From contig NC_086247.1 of assembly GCF_021018805.1 (NCBI RefSeq), positions 90,628,140-90,692,139 of the forward strand: a DNA stretch of 64,000 bases, written 5' to 3'. Below are positions 23,798 through 37,560 of this stretch, in pieces. This DNA comes from Prinia subflava. Taxonomy: Eukaryota; Chordata; Aves; Passeriformes; Cisticolidae. A program made the position numbers and the translations under genes. A model generated the notes under the pieces. It had not been told where the DNA came from, searched no databases, and saw nothing but the letters and a program-made list of their open reading frames with translations. Numbering within the stretch: position 1 is the first letter of the stretch; the number at the start of each line of letters is the position of its first letter.

Positions 23798-26700
23798 AGT
23801 AGATGGCTTAAATAGGTTCTGACTCAGGAAAGGAGGAGTGGTCCCAGAGATCCTGGAAACTGGAGTAGTCATGAAGCTGGGCGGTTCCTTTTCAACATTG
23901 TTGGTGGAAAAAGGGAAGAAGATAGCAGCAAAGAGAGTGGGCTCCGCTGAGGGGACCAATGCACACTGCCCCCAGGGACAACTGATGTGTGAATGCTGCT
24001 GGGTACCCAGCTCTCCCCTGTGTATGCAGGGACTGGAAAGAAAATCTGTGTTTTAATGTGAGTTGTATTTCTCTTTCAGCATTTTTTCTCATCAACTACC
24101 CTCTTTCAAGGGGAATGCTGGTAGGCCTCTGGAATGAATTATAAGGAAATCCCATATCCTCCTATAAAACAACAAAAAAGCCTAACGTCAAGGGGAATGA
24201 TAAGAGATCTTTGGTGATTTAAGAACAAATGAAACTTGGAGCCCTTTCCCCATACCACAGTAGTTTTTGGTGAAAAACCCCCTAAAATATGGCTTTTCTG
24301 AAGCCAAGGTGCCAACAGGTTCCTTCCCATTTGTTCTCTTTATGATGAGGCCTTTCTCTCCTCAGTGCACCTGATGGTACCCACTTTATTAAAAAAAACT
24401 ACATAATTGATGCACAATTGATGGCTGCTTTTTCTTTGCTAGGAAAGACAGACCTTGGCAAATAATTACTTCTTGTTCTTACTCCTAACATCTGTATGAC
24501 TTATTATTTATAGAGACTTGTAGTAAAAATGGGAATGATTTTCTTGACCCAGTAAGTTACAGTTTAAACCAATAAAAGAACAAAGGAGAGGTGCATAAGG
24601 AGAAGACATAAGAAAGGCTTTTGTTTAAAGACTCACATGCACAGCTAATAGATGTAACTGGAGAAAAGAGATAAAATGCCTCAGATTAATAACTATGACT
24701 TTCTGCTTTCTTATTGCTTTCTAAAAGCTTTCTCCTCTGTGGACACAGAGCCGTATAAGAGATGAAGTAGTTGCACTCCACATATTAGTCATCCCAGTAA
24801 TGATGGCAACATCTCTGTTAACAAACGCACCTTCTCCAAGGAAAGCAATCCTCTCTCTTGTATTTCCAAAGGAAAAATTAATCAAGTTCACTTCTTCGTG
24901 TTGCCTCTATACTTGCTCTTCCATTCTTTGCTTCTCACTGGTTGACTCTTCTTGAATTACTCATGTAAAGCAAGAAAATGCAGCTTTAAGTATATAGATC
25001 TGTATCCTCCTGTTTCCTGTGAACAGGTGCTGCTGAGAAAGTGAAGGAGAAACCTGTCAGGATGCCATAACAAGCACTGCATATCAGAAACCTACTTGAC
25101 AGAAAGCCCAACTCAAACACTAACTTTGTTTTTGCAAAGCAGGAAATGTTGATCAAATTGATATAGTAAATATTTATTTGTGCATCACAGGGAGCTTTCA
25201 TGTAAGCTTGGATTAGCTGGAAATGAGGACAAGGCCTGAAGTTTTCTCCCTCATTGCTATGAAAGCAATTGTGAGTGGTAGTTTTCAAGGAAGTCCCTCA
25301 GCTTTTGCACTAGGCATAAATACATTACATTTGACCTCAATACTGTGTTCTTCAGCAAATAAAGAGGAAGACTTTTAGGCTGATATTTAAATTTTAGGAA
25401 ATATCCCAGAAGGAGAGAGAGAGAGAGAGATGGGCAGAGACCCAGGAAGTGGAGAGAAGCAGCAAAGGGAGAAGGTCACACATATGGGAAAGGAGAAGAG
25501 GGTCAGGGATAAGAGTGGTGTTTATTTCACAGGGGTAAAATCACAATGTGCAAGTACAGGTTGAAAGAAGCTAACAAAAAGTTTGGGTTTTTTAACTCTA
25601 AAGAAGCTCAAAATTAGTCTAAAGTGATTCTACTTCTTTCTCTTGCTTTGTACCAGTTCTGTTCCAGAAATTACCATTCCAATTGGCACAAGGAGAAAGA
25701 CAAGAATCCAGGGAGTCACAAAGACATCCTTAGCCCTGAAGTCTCTTAGGGATGAGGCCTGAGGAGCTCAATCAAGGTAGAGGGAGTCTTGCCATTAATC
25801 ACTTGGGCAGAAACAGAAGAATGTGCTACCATTCACCTCTGGCTTTTTCCAGGCCCCTGCATCACAACACTGCTCTCACATGTTTTGCAAGTGTACAGAT
25901 GAAGCTTTCCCAGCAGTAAGCTGGCAGTGGGGTTACATTGTCCTCCCTCTTCGACTTCCACATGCCTGCCAGGACCTAGAGCCTGGAGGGTAAATGCCTC
26001 ACGGGTGGTGCTGGATTGCTTCAGCCAACAAGCCTGGCAGTCTTCTGCTTTTATGAACACTAAGCTCACCTTGGATATTGAAAGAAAGAAATGCATTAGC
26101 TGGGGAGCATGTTGGGTGTTTTCCAAGGCACACTAGTATGTTGCTGTGCACACCAGCATGGAAACAATTTGCAGGCTGGAGAGCCAGTAAGCTCTCTCTC
26201 AAGGAGCTGAGCCACATGCTCTTCTCTCCCTTCACCTCCAGAGTCATTCCTTATTCAATCTCTTTTGCTTCAGTTTCACCATCTGAGCTTCAATGTGGCC
26301 TTCTGACATGAAGAATCTGGGTGAGTAGAGCCACATTAGCTGTAAAATCCCTAGCCAATCTTATTTTTTGGCATGAAGATGGCTGTTACAGCATTGTTTT
26401 TATTATTCATCAAAAGGAAACTTTTCAAAGTAAATACATCAAATACCACATAACATAAGCTCTTCCCAACCACTGCTTCCTCTACTTTTTTCTCTTCCCC
26501 TACCTCCTATTTTTATAAGTAATCAAGTTGTTACTCCAGAGTCAATTTCAGGTCATCTTTCATTTGCTCAAAATATATCCTTATTGGCAAGCTATTTTCC
26601 CATTATTCAGGAACACACATATTGTTTTACTTACAGCTGTGTGCTGTATTTTATGTTCTCATGTAAATGTTATGCCTGGATTATCATAACTAGAGCAAAC
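23798..26700. other. Non-coding sequence, no gene seen
   Basis: This is unique DNA with a (GA)9 run at 25413-25430 inside a purine-rich patch. Frames of up to about 100 codons near 24986-25288 and 25833-26126 show no domain. Confidence 0.5.
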
Positions 26701-26705
26701 TGGTT

Positions 26706-27191
26706 TTAGGGTTTGTTGTTGTTGTTATTTTTAGGTTCCTTCCTCTGCATCCAAAACAGGAGAGAAATATTATTGTATCTATTTTTCACTATTTTATTTA
26801 GTTCTTGAAGTGACTCAGCTTTCCACATTTCTCTCTGCAGAAGGTAGATTTCCTTCCTTGGCAGTGCAAGTTTCCTTACTTTGGGGAATGATGATAGCTG
26901 AGGTTTGGGAAAGATTAACAGATAACCAGCATTGTTTCTATCCCGTGAGGGGCAAGATAGAGGACAAGGCAGGAGCATATTCCAGGAATTCATTACCTGC
27001 TGTGCAAAAAACCTAGCTTTTCTTCTCTGTTTTAAACTGTTGCTGGTTTCAATCAGTGTCCCTGCTTCTAGTGTAGCGGAATCTGGTGAATTCTGCATTT
27101 GCTCATTATTTTCTTGATTTTGAGAGCTAAGAAAATAAAAGCTCATGTTTACATCTCGAGGGCCCGATGAGGCAAAGCATCCAAGTCCCAT
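26706..27191 (-). other. 161-codon minus-strand frame, possible LINE relic
   Basis: This is one of the longer open frames in the window. Its translation has no domain I recognise. One stretch, FFAQQVMNSWNMLLP, loosely resembles the tail-region reading of CR1-like LINEs (a phenylalanine-rich start followed by a V..HWNRLP-type motif), so an old, decayed LINE 3' region is possible. The 3' end is an asparagine run encoded by a TTG/TTA simple repeat near 26712-26735, which argues against a real protein. I treat it as non-coding. Confidence 0.2.
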
Positions 27192-30100
27192 TGTTTCCAG
27201 GATGTTCTGAAATATTGGCTGAAGTGATTAACTTACTTGAGGTCTTGATGCAAAAGAATGCATTCTAGCAACAAATACATATTGTTATTATTAATCTTAC
27301 AATGCATTTCATGCCTGTATGTGTTAATGCTTGATGCATTATAGAGACATACAGTATACAGATGAGATGAATTTTCTTCTGTGTGGATGAAAAAAGATAA
27401 AACAGAATTTTCCCCTTATTTTTTGTATGTCTGGTAAAGTGGAAGATGCCTGAAGGAAAGTGTGCTGCAGCCTTGTTATTTGGTTTTGTGGGGGTTTTTT
27501 TGTTGTTGTTGTTTTTTTTTAAATAGTTTTCTAATGCAAAAAGTCAGGGTTCTTCCCCCCACTGCCCCCATGAGGGTGGGACCACATGCACCTCTTAAGC
27601 CTCTCAGTTTAGTCATACTGTGTGCTTGTTAATTTGTGAATGACTTCAAGGCACTCAGAGCACTAAAGGAAGTCTCCTCCTGGAGGTTTTTAAAAGAGAC
27701 TGTCCTACATTTTTTGAAGCTAAGATATTTGTAGTTTTGGTTTTTTTCTGAGTAAATGTGTGCTAAGTGCTAATGCTTGCATTATAACTGGGTGTCTTAC
27801 AGTAGGTATGATGTTTAAGTGACATCCAAGATTCAAGAACAGAGGATTTGATCCACATTAGGTGAACTGTTAAAAAAATTCTGGTCTCTTTCATTATTTT
27901 AACCTCCAAAGAAGAAGTCCCCTATGGGATAAATGCTTAAACATTGAGGTAAATGGACAAACAAACAAAACAACCTTTTATCCTGTTGGTAGGAAAAGTG
28001 TGCCTTATATTTCGCATGACTCACAAGGAACAGCTGGCACAGTTCTGGTTGCAAGTGATTTTTTTGGTTAATTGATGTTTTCAGGAGGAGAGAGTTTCAT
28101 TCAGCTTGTAGCTGAATGGTTTCTCTGGCAGCTTCCTGGCTTGAACTTCACGATGAATGTCAAGTGAAAATGCCAGTGAATGACACTGACCAGGACATGT
28201 TTGTGTGACACTTCTCTTCCCTAGACTAATTTGGTTATGTCCTGCTCTACAACAGTTCACAAGTTGTTCTTGAAACAGTAGGGAATCCCAGAGGGACCAG
28301 GTTTGCTCTTTGCCCACCTTGGCCTATTCACCCTCCCTACTGCCCTGGGAGACTTCGCTGCTGTGTCAATTACGGCTGTGATCAGGGCTGTCTTTAGTGG
28401 ATATTGATATCTGAACAAACAAACCAAGAGTCTGGTCTTGATTGCTGATGTCTTTGCAATTTGGTTTCCTGTGGCATGTTTGTACAGATGTCATGGCTGG
28501 TATTCCCCTGCCTTTCAATAATCACAACCATATTGGGGGGCGGGAGGATAGGACAGATTTGCTGTGTGTTTGCTGCAGGAGCTCACACCCGCTCCTGTGG
28601 CTGTGCTTCTGTTCAAGCCTCACTGCCTAAGCCCCTGCTTGGGATGGTGGCTTCTCTTTCCACCTGTCCCTCCTCAGAAGGGCCTTGTGATCCCTCACTC
28701 TCAGTCTAGAGGAGTTACCGTGACTATTGGCATGTGGTCACATCTGTCTGCAGACTGAATGAGTGCCTAGGGGCACACAGAAAACACCTCAAAGGACAAG
28801 GACAAGTGGAGAGCCTGAACAAATGACCACCATGTGGTGGATCCACCATTCAGTGGATCCTTTGTACAGGAGCCATGTCCTGGATACCCCTCCTTTCCTG
28901 CAGATAATGTGCGTTGTATCCTGCTGAGCACTTGCTTCTGTGTTTTTCCAGAGCTGGTGCAGCACAGCCTAGCCAAGGCCCCTCTGATCTGCACCAGAGG
29001 AGCAGCAAACAAGCAGCTCCAAGTGAAAGGAGCTGGAAAGACAGATGTGGGCTCTTTGCTCACCCTGCTGTGTGCTTGATCATAGACAATAATTCCAGTC
29101 ACACCTTGATTCCTGCTAGACCAAGCTGTGCTGTCTATGTAAAACAAGTTGCTTTACAGTCAAATGACACTACGAGTTCCTCTGTCACTCCATCCTTTCT
29201 GCCCCAGGCAATACCCTCGCTCTTATTTCAAGATTTTTTCCCCTACATGTCTGACACGTTCAGGGGTGGAGTTGGGAGCATTTAAATCCTCTGACTCTTT
29301 GTGGCCAGCAGGACTGGAGGAGCAGTCTGCTCCAAGCAGAACTTCCCCTCAAACTACTTGCAGTCATATCCAAATGGCAGTGGGGAAGGAAGAGAGGCTG
29401 ATTGTATGTTCTCCAATTTTCTCTGTTAGGAAGATCAAAAGAATTGCTGCCTTCACTGGCAAATCTCAAGGATGAATTGTGGCAGCCAGACCAGTACTGG
29501 TCTGTGTTGAACTGTAGTCACCCAGAATAAATCAGCACTAATTGCTGTCTAGGACTGTGATTCCAGAGGGACTGCTTAAGCACCACAGAGTGACCCCCCC
29601 TGTCTGCCTGGTTGTTGAAGTCAGCAGCAATTCTCCCACGGACATCAGGAGACACAAGGCTATGGCTGCACCCTCATGTGCTTTAAAGCCAAATACCTTG
29701 CTGTCTCTCTGAAGAGGCACGACTGATAGAGTGATGTGGTGAGCATTGTGATGCCACCTTTGACAGTGTGGCTACCCCAGCATCGTGGGATTGAGAGGGA
29801 AGGTGGTACCTTGGCTTTCTGTCCACAGGAGAGCTGCACAAAGTTGCTCTGGTGGCCTTGGAGAAGATGGGGTGGCTGCAGGTTAGGTTGGGTTCTTTCC
29901 CCGACTTACCCATGGCAAGATCTGCCACCCACTGTGACAGGGGCTATCTCCTGGCCCCATGGACATCTGTGGCACTGTCCAGACTGACCATTTTCACTGT
30001 GGCCAAGTAAATTGTTGTTCTCTCATTGCTCTCACCTAAGACAATTCCCCTTCTTTTGTCTCCAGAGGCAGTAGTTGTTGCTACATGGGTGATCTTATGT

Positions 30101-31893
30101 CATCCTGGCTTAGTCATTTTTGTCACAAGAGTGCAGATGGATCAGCAAAATATTTCCACGATGCAAAAATATTTCTATGATATCAAATTTTATTTTAATT
30201 TCTTATCACTGAATCTGTATTTGAAACTAATGCAGTTTTAAATATAAATTAAACATGTATAGTATAAATTTCAGATTTTCCTTATAAAGGACAGACAAGA
30301 AAAGGAATTCAAGTCAATTTAGAAGCCAAATTAGCCTGAAGACCTGAGTGTTGGATAATTTTGGAAAACATTTCTTAGCTGCTATAAAGGGAACAACATT
30401 TTCTTCAATAAAGCAAGGCAAAGATTGGGAACTGTTGGTGCAAAGGCACAGATGTGGTCTGCAAGAAAGCAAAGGGATTGGCTCCCCTTCCTGCCGCTTG
30501 TCTCTGGAGAGACTGCTGACAAGAACTGCAGGTATGAATGGAACTGAAATGGCTGTGGTGGGAGCATGGCTTGAGCCATGGGAGGTGGTGAGGACTGGGG
30601 AGAGCAGGCCCAAATGCTCCTTCCCCTGCACACACCAGTCCCACCTGGCTCAGGGAGAAAGACACCCCCCTGCATTAAGTAAGGGGCCGGAAAGCTGAGC
30701 AAGCACAGAGTGAGGTGAGGTGAGGTGCAGTGGGGCTGAGCTGGAAGTGGGTGTTCTCTGCTGGGGCTGTGCTGCCTTCTGCCAGGACCTGTCTAGAACC
30801 AGGCGATGCCTCTTGCACCATAGGGGATGGGAGCACAGGGCCAAACCTTGCCCCTGCAAGCTGAAGGCTGGACACCTGGTCCCATTGGTTCAGTTATTAA
30901 GAGAAATTAAAAGTAACCCTTGGCTGACTGTTAAAAGTAGTATTAAGAAACTGACACCAATCACTCCTGCACTTGACCCCTTCAGGGCAATTTATAAACA
31001 CTGGCTGACTAATCCTCCCTGAGTGGCTGGGGGAAGGAGCAGGAATTTTTCACCCTTTCTCTCCCACCTCCATTTTGTACAGATTTGATGTGAGATAGGA
31101 TCCTGTCCCTGTTTTCTCCAGGTGACAGTGGCCAGGAGTGGGCCTGGATGTGTGGGTGTGATGGGATGGGGCAACATGGCCAAGCAGGACACAGGTGAGG
31201 ACCACAACCTTGGCTCAGGAGAGAGATTTATAAGTAGCACACCACATTGCTCTTCTTTTTATAAACAATCGGAAATGTCTTGATGCCAGATGCTCAGCTG
31301 GTGTAAATCAGCAGAGTACCGCAGATTTATACCAGCTGGAGCGCTGGCCCCCGCGCCCCAGTGGGAAGGGGATGGGGAAAGGGAGAGACACTGTTTCTGC
31401 TAACCGCTCCACCGACCTTCCTTCTGGGTAAATATCTCCATATGTTAACAAATGCTAATTAAAACCAAAAGCACAGACGAGCTCTCAGGATGTGTGTGTA
31501 ACTGGAGCACCCCAGGATCCTGCACTGCTGTAATCTTTCTCCTCCCACTGGATCTCACCTTTTATTTGGTGTTGCACCTCCCTGACTGGTATTTAACCTT
31601 GCTCCTGGTGCTCTTTGTTGGAGTTTTGCCATGCATACAATATTACTCTGAAGGGTGTAGGACTGGTGTCTACAGACACCTGGGGGCAAGCCCAGGTGTT
31701 TCACTGGTCAAGGGGGAAAATGTGTTTTGTCGCATGCCTTGCAGTCATGTAAGTAACTGTGCTCATCACTCAGGACTTTTAGGGGAAGGGACTCTGGAAA
31801 CGTCCTGTCTCTTGGTTCCCAGGTGACCACCTCTCTGTGGAGTGGGATAACTCTGAGCATGATCATTTCTAGGGGACAAAGGTGTCATGGTTT
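27192..31893. other. Non-coding sequence, no gene seen
   Basis: This is unique DNA with a TTG/T-rich run at about 27493-27522, a GTGAG pentamer array at 30710-30727, and a small C+G-rich patch at 31335-31365. Several 100-126-codon frames overlap on both strands between 28.7 and 31.8 kb without domains, as expected of moderately GC-rich non-coding DNA. Confidence 0.5.
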
Positions 31894-31910
31894 AAAAAAA
31901 AAAAAAAAAA
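31894..31910 (+). repeat. Homopolymer A17
   Basis: A run of seventeen A residues follows TGTCATGGTTT. That lead resembles the start of some songbird LTRs, but nothing LTR-like follows. No retrocopied gene body lies upstream. Just downstream, AGTATTAC and GTAATACT (31917-31924 and 31930-31937) form a short perfect hairpin. Confidence 0.8.
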
Positions 31911-31937
31911 GGAAAAAGTATTACTATCTGTAATACT

Positions 31938-34778
31938 CTAAGGATAATAATAAATAAACACCACTTTGCCTTGAGGTGAAGTGGAATTTTCAGAAGTGGA
32001 TTTTTGAAAATACCTGTTTGTACAAGGGCTAGAGTATCTCCAGGGGAGGCTGTGCATTGGAGCTGTCGTGCTGGTATTAGAGTGACATTTCGAAAGTGAT
32101 GGACAGGATTTAGTATCCAATCACTGTGCTGCCAGTTATGGCAGTTGCACTGTTGTAAGGATAAATGTGTTACATATTCTCAACGTGTCATATAGCCAAA
32201 ACTTTCTGGGGAAAATTGAAGTATACATGATGAGTTTCTGGAGACACCCTAGCATTTCACAAGGGAGTCCATGCATTAATTAGTAAATCATTGATGTGCT
32301 CTCTTTTATGCAAAATCCTAAGGATTTATTAGATTCTTTTAAATTGTCATTGTTTGCACTTGATAGTGCTGGCTTATGTGTTTGTATTAGAAATAGATCC
32401 AGGAGACTTGCAACAATTTACGCTGCTGGTGTAACAGAGGTACATGTGCCCAAATATAATGTATGTCTTCATTTCTCAGTAAAAGTGTCTTCCCACTGTG
32501 TCTAAGTCAGTGGCAAAAATCTTGTTCATTTCTTGTGAGTCAGAGGTGGGTACAAATTATAGTTTCCCCACCCCATCAAGTCAGCCTGGTATCTTTGCAG
32601 TAGTAGAAAGGCAATATATGCAAAAAACCACGTGTGACTTGTACAGCAGCAGACTAACATTTGGGCTGTGCATGAAGTGAATGTTGTCTAGGTACCCCAA
32701 AGGATGGAGAGAGAGAAGATCCTGAATATACCTTGACTCACCCAGAAATGCCCAAAAGACGATACTCTAACTTCTGTGTGTTTTCTCATCAGTTTTCACA
32801 GCCTTTCAGTGTTGTTGAAATATTTTGTTTGGATACATTTATGGAGATTGCCATCTATTACTCCAGGTCTAGCTAGCTTTTGTCTCAAGTGACACTTACT
32901 GTGAGCAAATTAGCACTGAAGCCAAATTTGTTTTGTTGTGATGCCTCTGCAGCAGGTACAGCTTTTGTAAACAGATGCTGCAAAAGAGGTAGGTTTTTTG
33001 CATCACTCTAGATCTCTTGAGAACTAAAGTGTTCGGGTGAATAACTAGTTGAGAGACAAAGGAAATACCATTAACAGAAGTATTCTCACACTGTCTCTTC
33101 TTAGAAATTCATTATTTATAGTCTCTCTCACTTTTCTACAAATTTTGGCTGAAAGTATACCCCAGTAATTCCTCTTCTTTATGCTTAGTTGAAATTGATT
33201 TCATCCACACCACATGTAACTCAAATGGCTAACAGGTACTGCACAACCGGCTTTTGAATTTTTATATTCATTGGCAAGTGGAATTTTAAGAATATATTTT
33301 GTTTGTTTCTCATACACTTCTTCCAACTATTTGGTAGTGACATTTCATTTTTGAAAATAATATAAACCTGATCTACAGCCCTGCCAAAACTCTTCCAGGA
33401 GCTGAAAGACCTGTTGAAGATGCACACTTGCTGGTGCTTCCTTACTCTCCTGCATAGTCCAGTTTCTTTTTCTAACCTTCATTCTGTTGCTGAAGGGCTA
33501 TCTAGTCTCCTTCATCACCTGCTGCTACAGATTCCATAATGTGGGTGTTCCCTGTTAAATCTCAGTGAAATACCATGGTCTATGAACAGTGTAACCTAAC
33601 TTTTTTGGCCTGTTGTATGTAGTCTCTCTGCTACTGTCAGCTGGATGGTTCATTAGCACACACAAAGTACTTCCTTGGGCTGATTAAAACCTACAAGAAT
33701 TGTATTTCAGTACAGTATCTCTGCTTGCCATGTACACTAGTTTTCCCTACTGTATTTGTTTCAGCAGCACATCACAGGGCTGCAGATCAGCCCTCTGCCA
33801 AGATCAGTGAAATCTGTGGGTGTATTATTCCATACCCCAGTCCCACCATTTCTATCCAGATTCCAATGAGCTTCAGCATCACTGTAAGGTGTTTCTGGGG
33901 CTTGACAGTAGGGAGATTGCACCTTGTTTTGTATTTTGTCCAGTTTTGTTGGCCTCATGTTCCCAGAGCTGAGGGACTGACATTGCTCCTCCAGCTGAAA
34001 CATCTTGGTTTTTGCTGTAGTTGCTTCGAAGGCCCAGAAAGAAGAGCTGTTGGCAAAGGGGAAACATTCACATCACAGATACTGTCTGGCTCTACAAGTC
34101 TAAGCACCCAGGACTTAGAAAAACCCACCTACAGACACAATGGAAGTGATGCCAACATCAAACCAGTCATGGGTACTGTGCTAGCTTTGGGCTGGCACTG
34201 ACTGTGCCCCGCAGTCATCTCTGGCATGGGGGTAGAAATTGCCACCAAGCTGTGTGCTCTCTGTTACTACAAGATTGTAGATAATCCTGGCAGAAGATAA
34301 GCAATCCTCAAGATGCACCATGAGCCCTTGTCAGCATTGATGCTGCATCAATGTTGAAATGCTGATGAGCTAACATATGCATTCTCTCCATACTGTGTCT
34401 CTCAAGGCTGAGTGCAAGATCTTGTTTTGGGATCCTACCTGCTCTTGATCACTTCAACTACCACAAGCAGTGAAGAAAAGGGATTATTAGAAGCAAATAG
34501 CTTAAACCTAATCTATGGACAAAATCTTCTTACTACATTGAGCTGTGACTGATAGAAATGGGCAGCAAATACTGATATAGTCTTTGTCAACAAAATTTTG
34601 GTGGACAACTGGTAATGGACTTCACCCTAGGCTTGCATCCTAATCCAATTGCTGTGCAGATAAAAAGCAGCCCTTTCAAGCTGTTACACTGGGGTTTAAA
34701 AGCAAAACTGAGAAGGCTTCACTAGGGAACTTGATCTCTTGCAGTGTTTATTCTCACAAACCAAGAGCAGCAATTAAT
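31938..34778. other. Non-coding sequence, no gene seen
   Basis: This is AT-rich unique DNA. The longest frame (33725-34201, plus, 158 codons) has no domain and no good start context. No transposon was recognised. Confidence 0.5.
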
Positions 34779-34820
34779 ATCTCTTTCAGATGGTGAGAAT
34801 CTCTTTCAGATGGTGAGAAT
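34779..34820. repeat. Perfect 20-bp tandem duplication
   Basis: The 20-mer CTCTTTCAGATGGTGAGAAT at 34781-34800 is repeated exactly at 34801-34820, and the AT before it extends the match. Identity of the two copies suggests a recent duplication, as expected of replication slippage. Confidence 0.9.
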
Positions 34821-35265
34821 AAACAGTCTTGTAGACATGCAGAGGAGATGGAAATGACACACGAATTTTAATTAACCTGCTTCTCCTCAGCTTTGCTGCA
34901 TAGTGCCAAAATATAGCTATATGTATCCTTTGGTTACATATCCTGGCATCTTCCTGAGCTGCTGGCTTTAGTTGAAAGCAGGTGGTTTCACATGTGTACC
35001 TAAGATCTGTGTGTTTCTTGTGGGTTGATTACCAGAAAGGAGTCTGAGCCTTGGTGCTTTTGCTCCATCTGCATAAGCCCTGATATTTTGAAGATATCCC
35101 TATTTTTAAACACAATCATAAGATCAAGAAATCTCTAAATGATGTCATTTATTGTGGTAATGTTAGACCATTGCTCTGATTACAGTCTCAAGCAGTGCTT
35201 ACTCTTCCCTGGATGCTTCATATAAGCTGATATAAAACAGTATGGCAGAAAATATGATGTCATTT

Positions 35266-35293
35266 GCAGCTGCCACGTGGCAGCTGCCACATG
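35266..35293. promoter_or_regulatory. 22-bp perfect palindrome with four E-boxes
   Basis: Bases 35266-35287 form a perfect 22-bp palindrome centred on CACGTG. The same block is a near-exact 14-bp tandem duplication (GCAGCTGCCACGTG then GCAGCTGCCACATG, one difference). It contains four CANNTG E-boxes: CAGCTG at 35267, CACGTG at 35274, CAGCTG at 35281 and CACATG at 35288. E-boxes bind bHLH factors as dimers; CAGCTG is favoured by myogenic and neurogenic types and CACGTG by the Myc/USF class. A role as an enhancer site is inference. Slippage alone could also have made it. Confidence 0.5.
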
Positions 35294-37383
35294 GCATTTC
35301 AAAGGAGAAGGCATTAACTCTTTCTAGAAAAATCTCTCCTGTGAAGAGCAGATGTCTTGGTTGAACAGCTTACTCAGCCTAATTATTCATGTCTTTACCT
35401 GCTTGCCAACCCCACTTCTTGCTGAGGTAAACTGGCACTGCTCCATGGAAGTTGGAGAAGCAGTAATTCTCACTGCTGGCAGCAGATAATTTTGACCCTT
35501 TTTCTCGGTCTGTGCTTTATTTTATCAACTTCATGTCCTTCGACATCTGGTCCCATAAAAGTGTTGAGCCACAGCAATGGGGTTTCTATAAATATATTTC
35601 TTTCATAAGGAGATTGACAACATTCAAGTTACAAAGTGTTTCAGAGCCATGTGGGAGGAGGGAGGAACAAGGTGAAGGGGGAGGCAAGGTGTCTTATTTC
35701 CCCTCTCACCTCCTTCATCTCAAGTTCTGATGTCCTCCAGGATGTGTTTTTAGTGTTAATGGCAGAGGTGCTCCAAAGCAGCAGTAAATGTGGGCCCCAG
35801 ATGTGCTAATTCAGTCTGGGCCAGGCAGGGGAAATGCATGTATTATCTCACTCACCAGGATGTAGCTCTGACAGTTCCAGTTTAGGCTAAATCTCTGCTC
35901 CTGTATTTCTGCCCTCACCCCCCTCCACTGGCCCTGGCTGGCCATCCTCCCTCTGGCTCTTTGGCATGGGCACAGCTGGCCCCTTGCAGCTTTGAACTGA
36001 GGGAGCATCTGTGACTCATCTGCCCCCTGAGCCCTCCAAGCAGCCTTGGTCAGGTCTGATGGCTCTGAGCTGCTGCACGCGGAGGAGGCCAGGGGACCTG
36101 GACTGTTAAGCAAGACAGTGCACTGGTGTAGGCAGCCTTCAGCAGAGATGAGTCCTGCATTTAACCTGCTTGGAAGGTTGTGTAATTCAAAGCAAAAAAT
36201 TGCTACCCCTTCCCATGTAGACAGATGGCCTCATGGGTGACTGGAGGTACCAAAAATGTCACTGTTTGAAAGGTGTAGGTATATATAACATGTATCACTG
36301 TCAGAGGAGATGAGGAGGTTGCCCTCTCTTTTGTTCTGCAAAACACAGCCCTTGTGATCTGCAGCATGTGCTACTGTGCTATTGATTTACTGCTTGATTA
36401 TAATGACATTTCATAACACAAGTGTTATTAAAGACTTGTTAATCTTCCTTAAGGATCATATTCCTCAAAATGTTTGAGCAAAATGCTTTGCGTTTAAGTA
36501 TCTATTTAAATAAACTCAAATGACTTGCTGTATCAAGGTTTTAATTACCAGTTGCTCTCCGTAGAAGCTTGTGGCTTCTTTCAGGTCCTTACAGGATTTC
36601 TGAGGTTTTACCCAAGCTCTACTAGACTTCCACTATTTTTGCCACCCCTCCCCTTTATGTCTCTCTCAATCCCAGTGCAGGGAGGACAAATACTTTCTGA
36701 AATATGCCTGACTCCAAGCTAAGTAGATTTTGCTGAGGTTTGTAAGGGATAGAGAACTAACAGCCATCACTGTGAATTAGCGCAGAAAATAATTTTCAGC
36801 ATATGGGACATTGATGAATGAGTGCTGTGTGCACCAGGCACGTGGCATTAAACATCTACGTTGTGCCAGTGTCTAGAGGTGGCAAGAATCTTATAGTCCT
36901 GTTGTCCAGAGGAATTTGCCAACCTGGAGAGCAACCTCAGTGCAGAGCAGGTATTACATCTTCAGCAGCCTGGTCTACTGAATTTTTGTGTTGTGTTATT
37001 TTCCTGATGAGTACTGGGGGACTTGTTTTAAATAACAATAGGTCATGAGATACATCACGAGGGTATGAAATTATTTCTGCTGTGACCATCTGTGAATGCT
37101 TACTTGCAGAAGGAGGTGCAGAACTCAGGTTTTCTACCTGTAGTGCCCTATCACTGTGAGCAGCACTAAGTCTTAACAGCCTTACACAGAACTCTTTGAT
37201 ATGACTGGAAAGTCTCCTACAACCTTGTGCTGTAAGGCACTGAGGCCTTGGCTGTGCATTTAGTCTTTGCAGTTTAACTTAGTTCAAAACCTGATTTTAG
37301 CTCAAGTACAAACCTTGTAAGTGATCTTTTCTAATTAAATCTAGTCCCACGTTTAGATAAAGTCTGCAGTAGTCCAGACACAG
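35294..37383. other. Non-coding sequence, no gene seen
   Basis: This is unique sequence without recognisable exons, RNA genes or transposons before the CR1 fragment that follows. Confidence 0.5.
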
Positions 37384-37560
37384 GGGTGGAAGAACAGGCT
37401 GCCGAGAGATGTAGTGGAGCCACCACCCTGGAGAAATTTAAAAGACATGTTGATGTGGTTCTTAAGGACAAGGTTTAATGGTATGCTTGGCAGTTACAGT
37501 TTAATGGTTGGGTTTGAGCTTAGAAGTCTTTTCCAACCTAAATGATTCTGTCATTTTATG
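37384..37560 (+). mobile_element. CR1 LINE 3'-end fragment
   Basis: From GGAAGAACAGGCTGCC through GTGGAGCCACCACCCTGGAG, GACATGTTGATGTGG and AAGTCTTTTCCAACCTAAAT to ATTCTGTCATTTTATG, the segment follows the 3' end of an avian CR1 in order. The terminal octamer repeat is degraded to about one and a half units. It is strongly 5'-truncated and carries no reverse-transcriptase sequence. Confidence 0.88.

Noticed and set aside
31452..31826. 124-codon frame with a hydrophobic stretch resembling a membrane segment
   Set aside because: The stretch is encoded by T-rich sequence; there is no domain, start context or splice signal to support it.
31894..31910. Poly-A run as the tail of a processed pseudogene
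   Set aside because: No gene-like body lies upstream and no target-site duplication flanks it.
33725..34201. 158-codon plus-strand frame
   Set aside because: No domain, mixed composition and overlapping minus-strand frames; consistent with chance.
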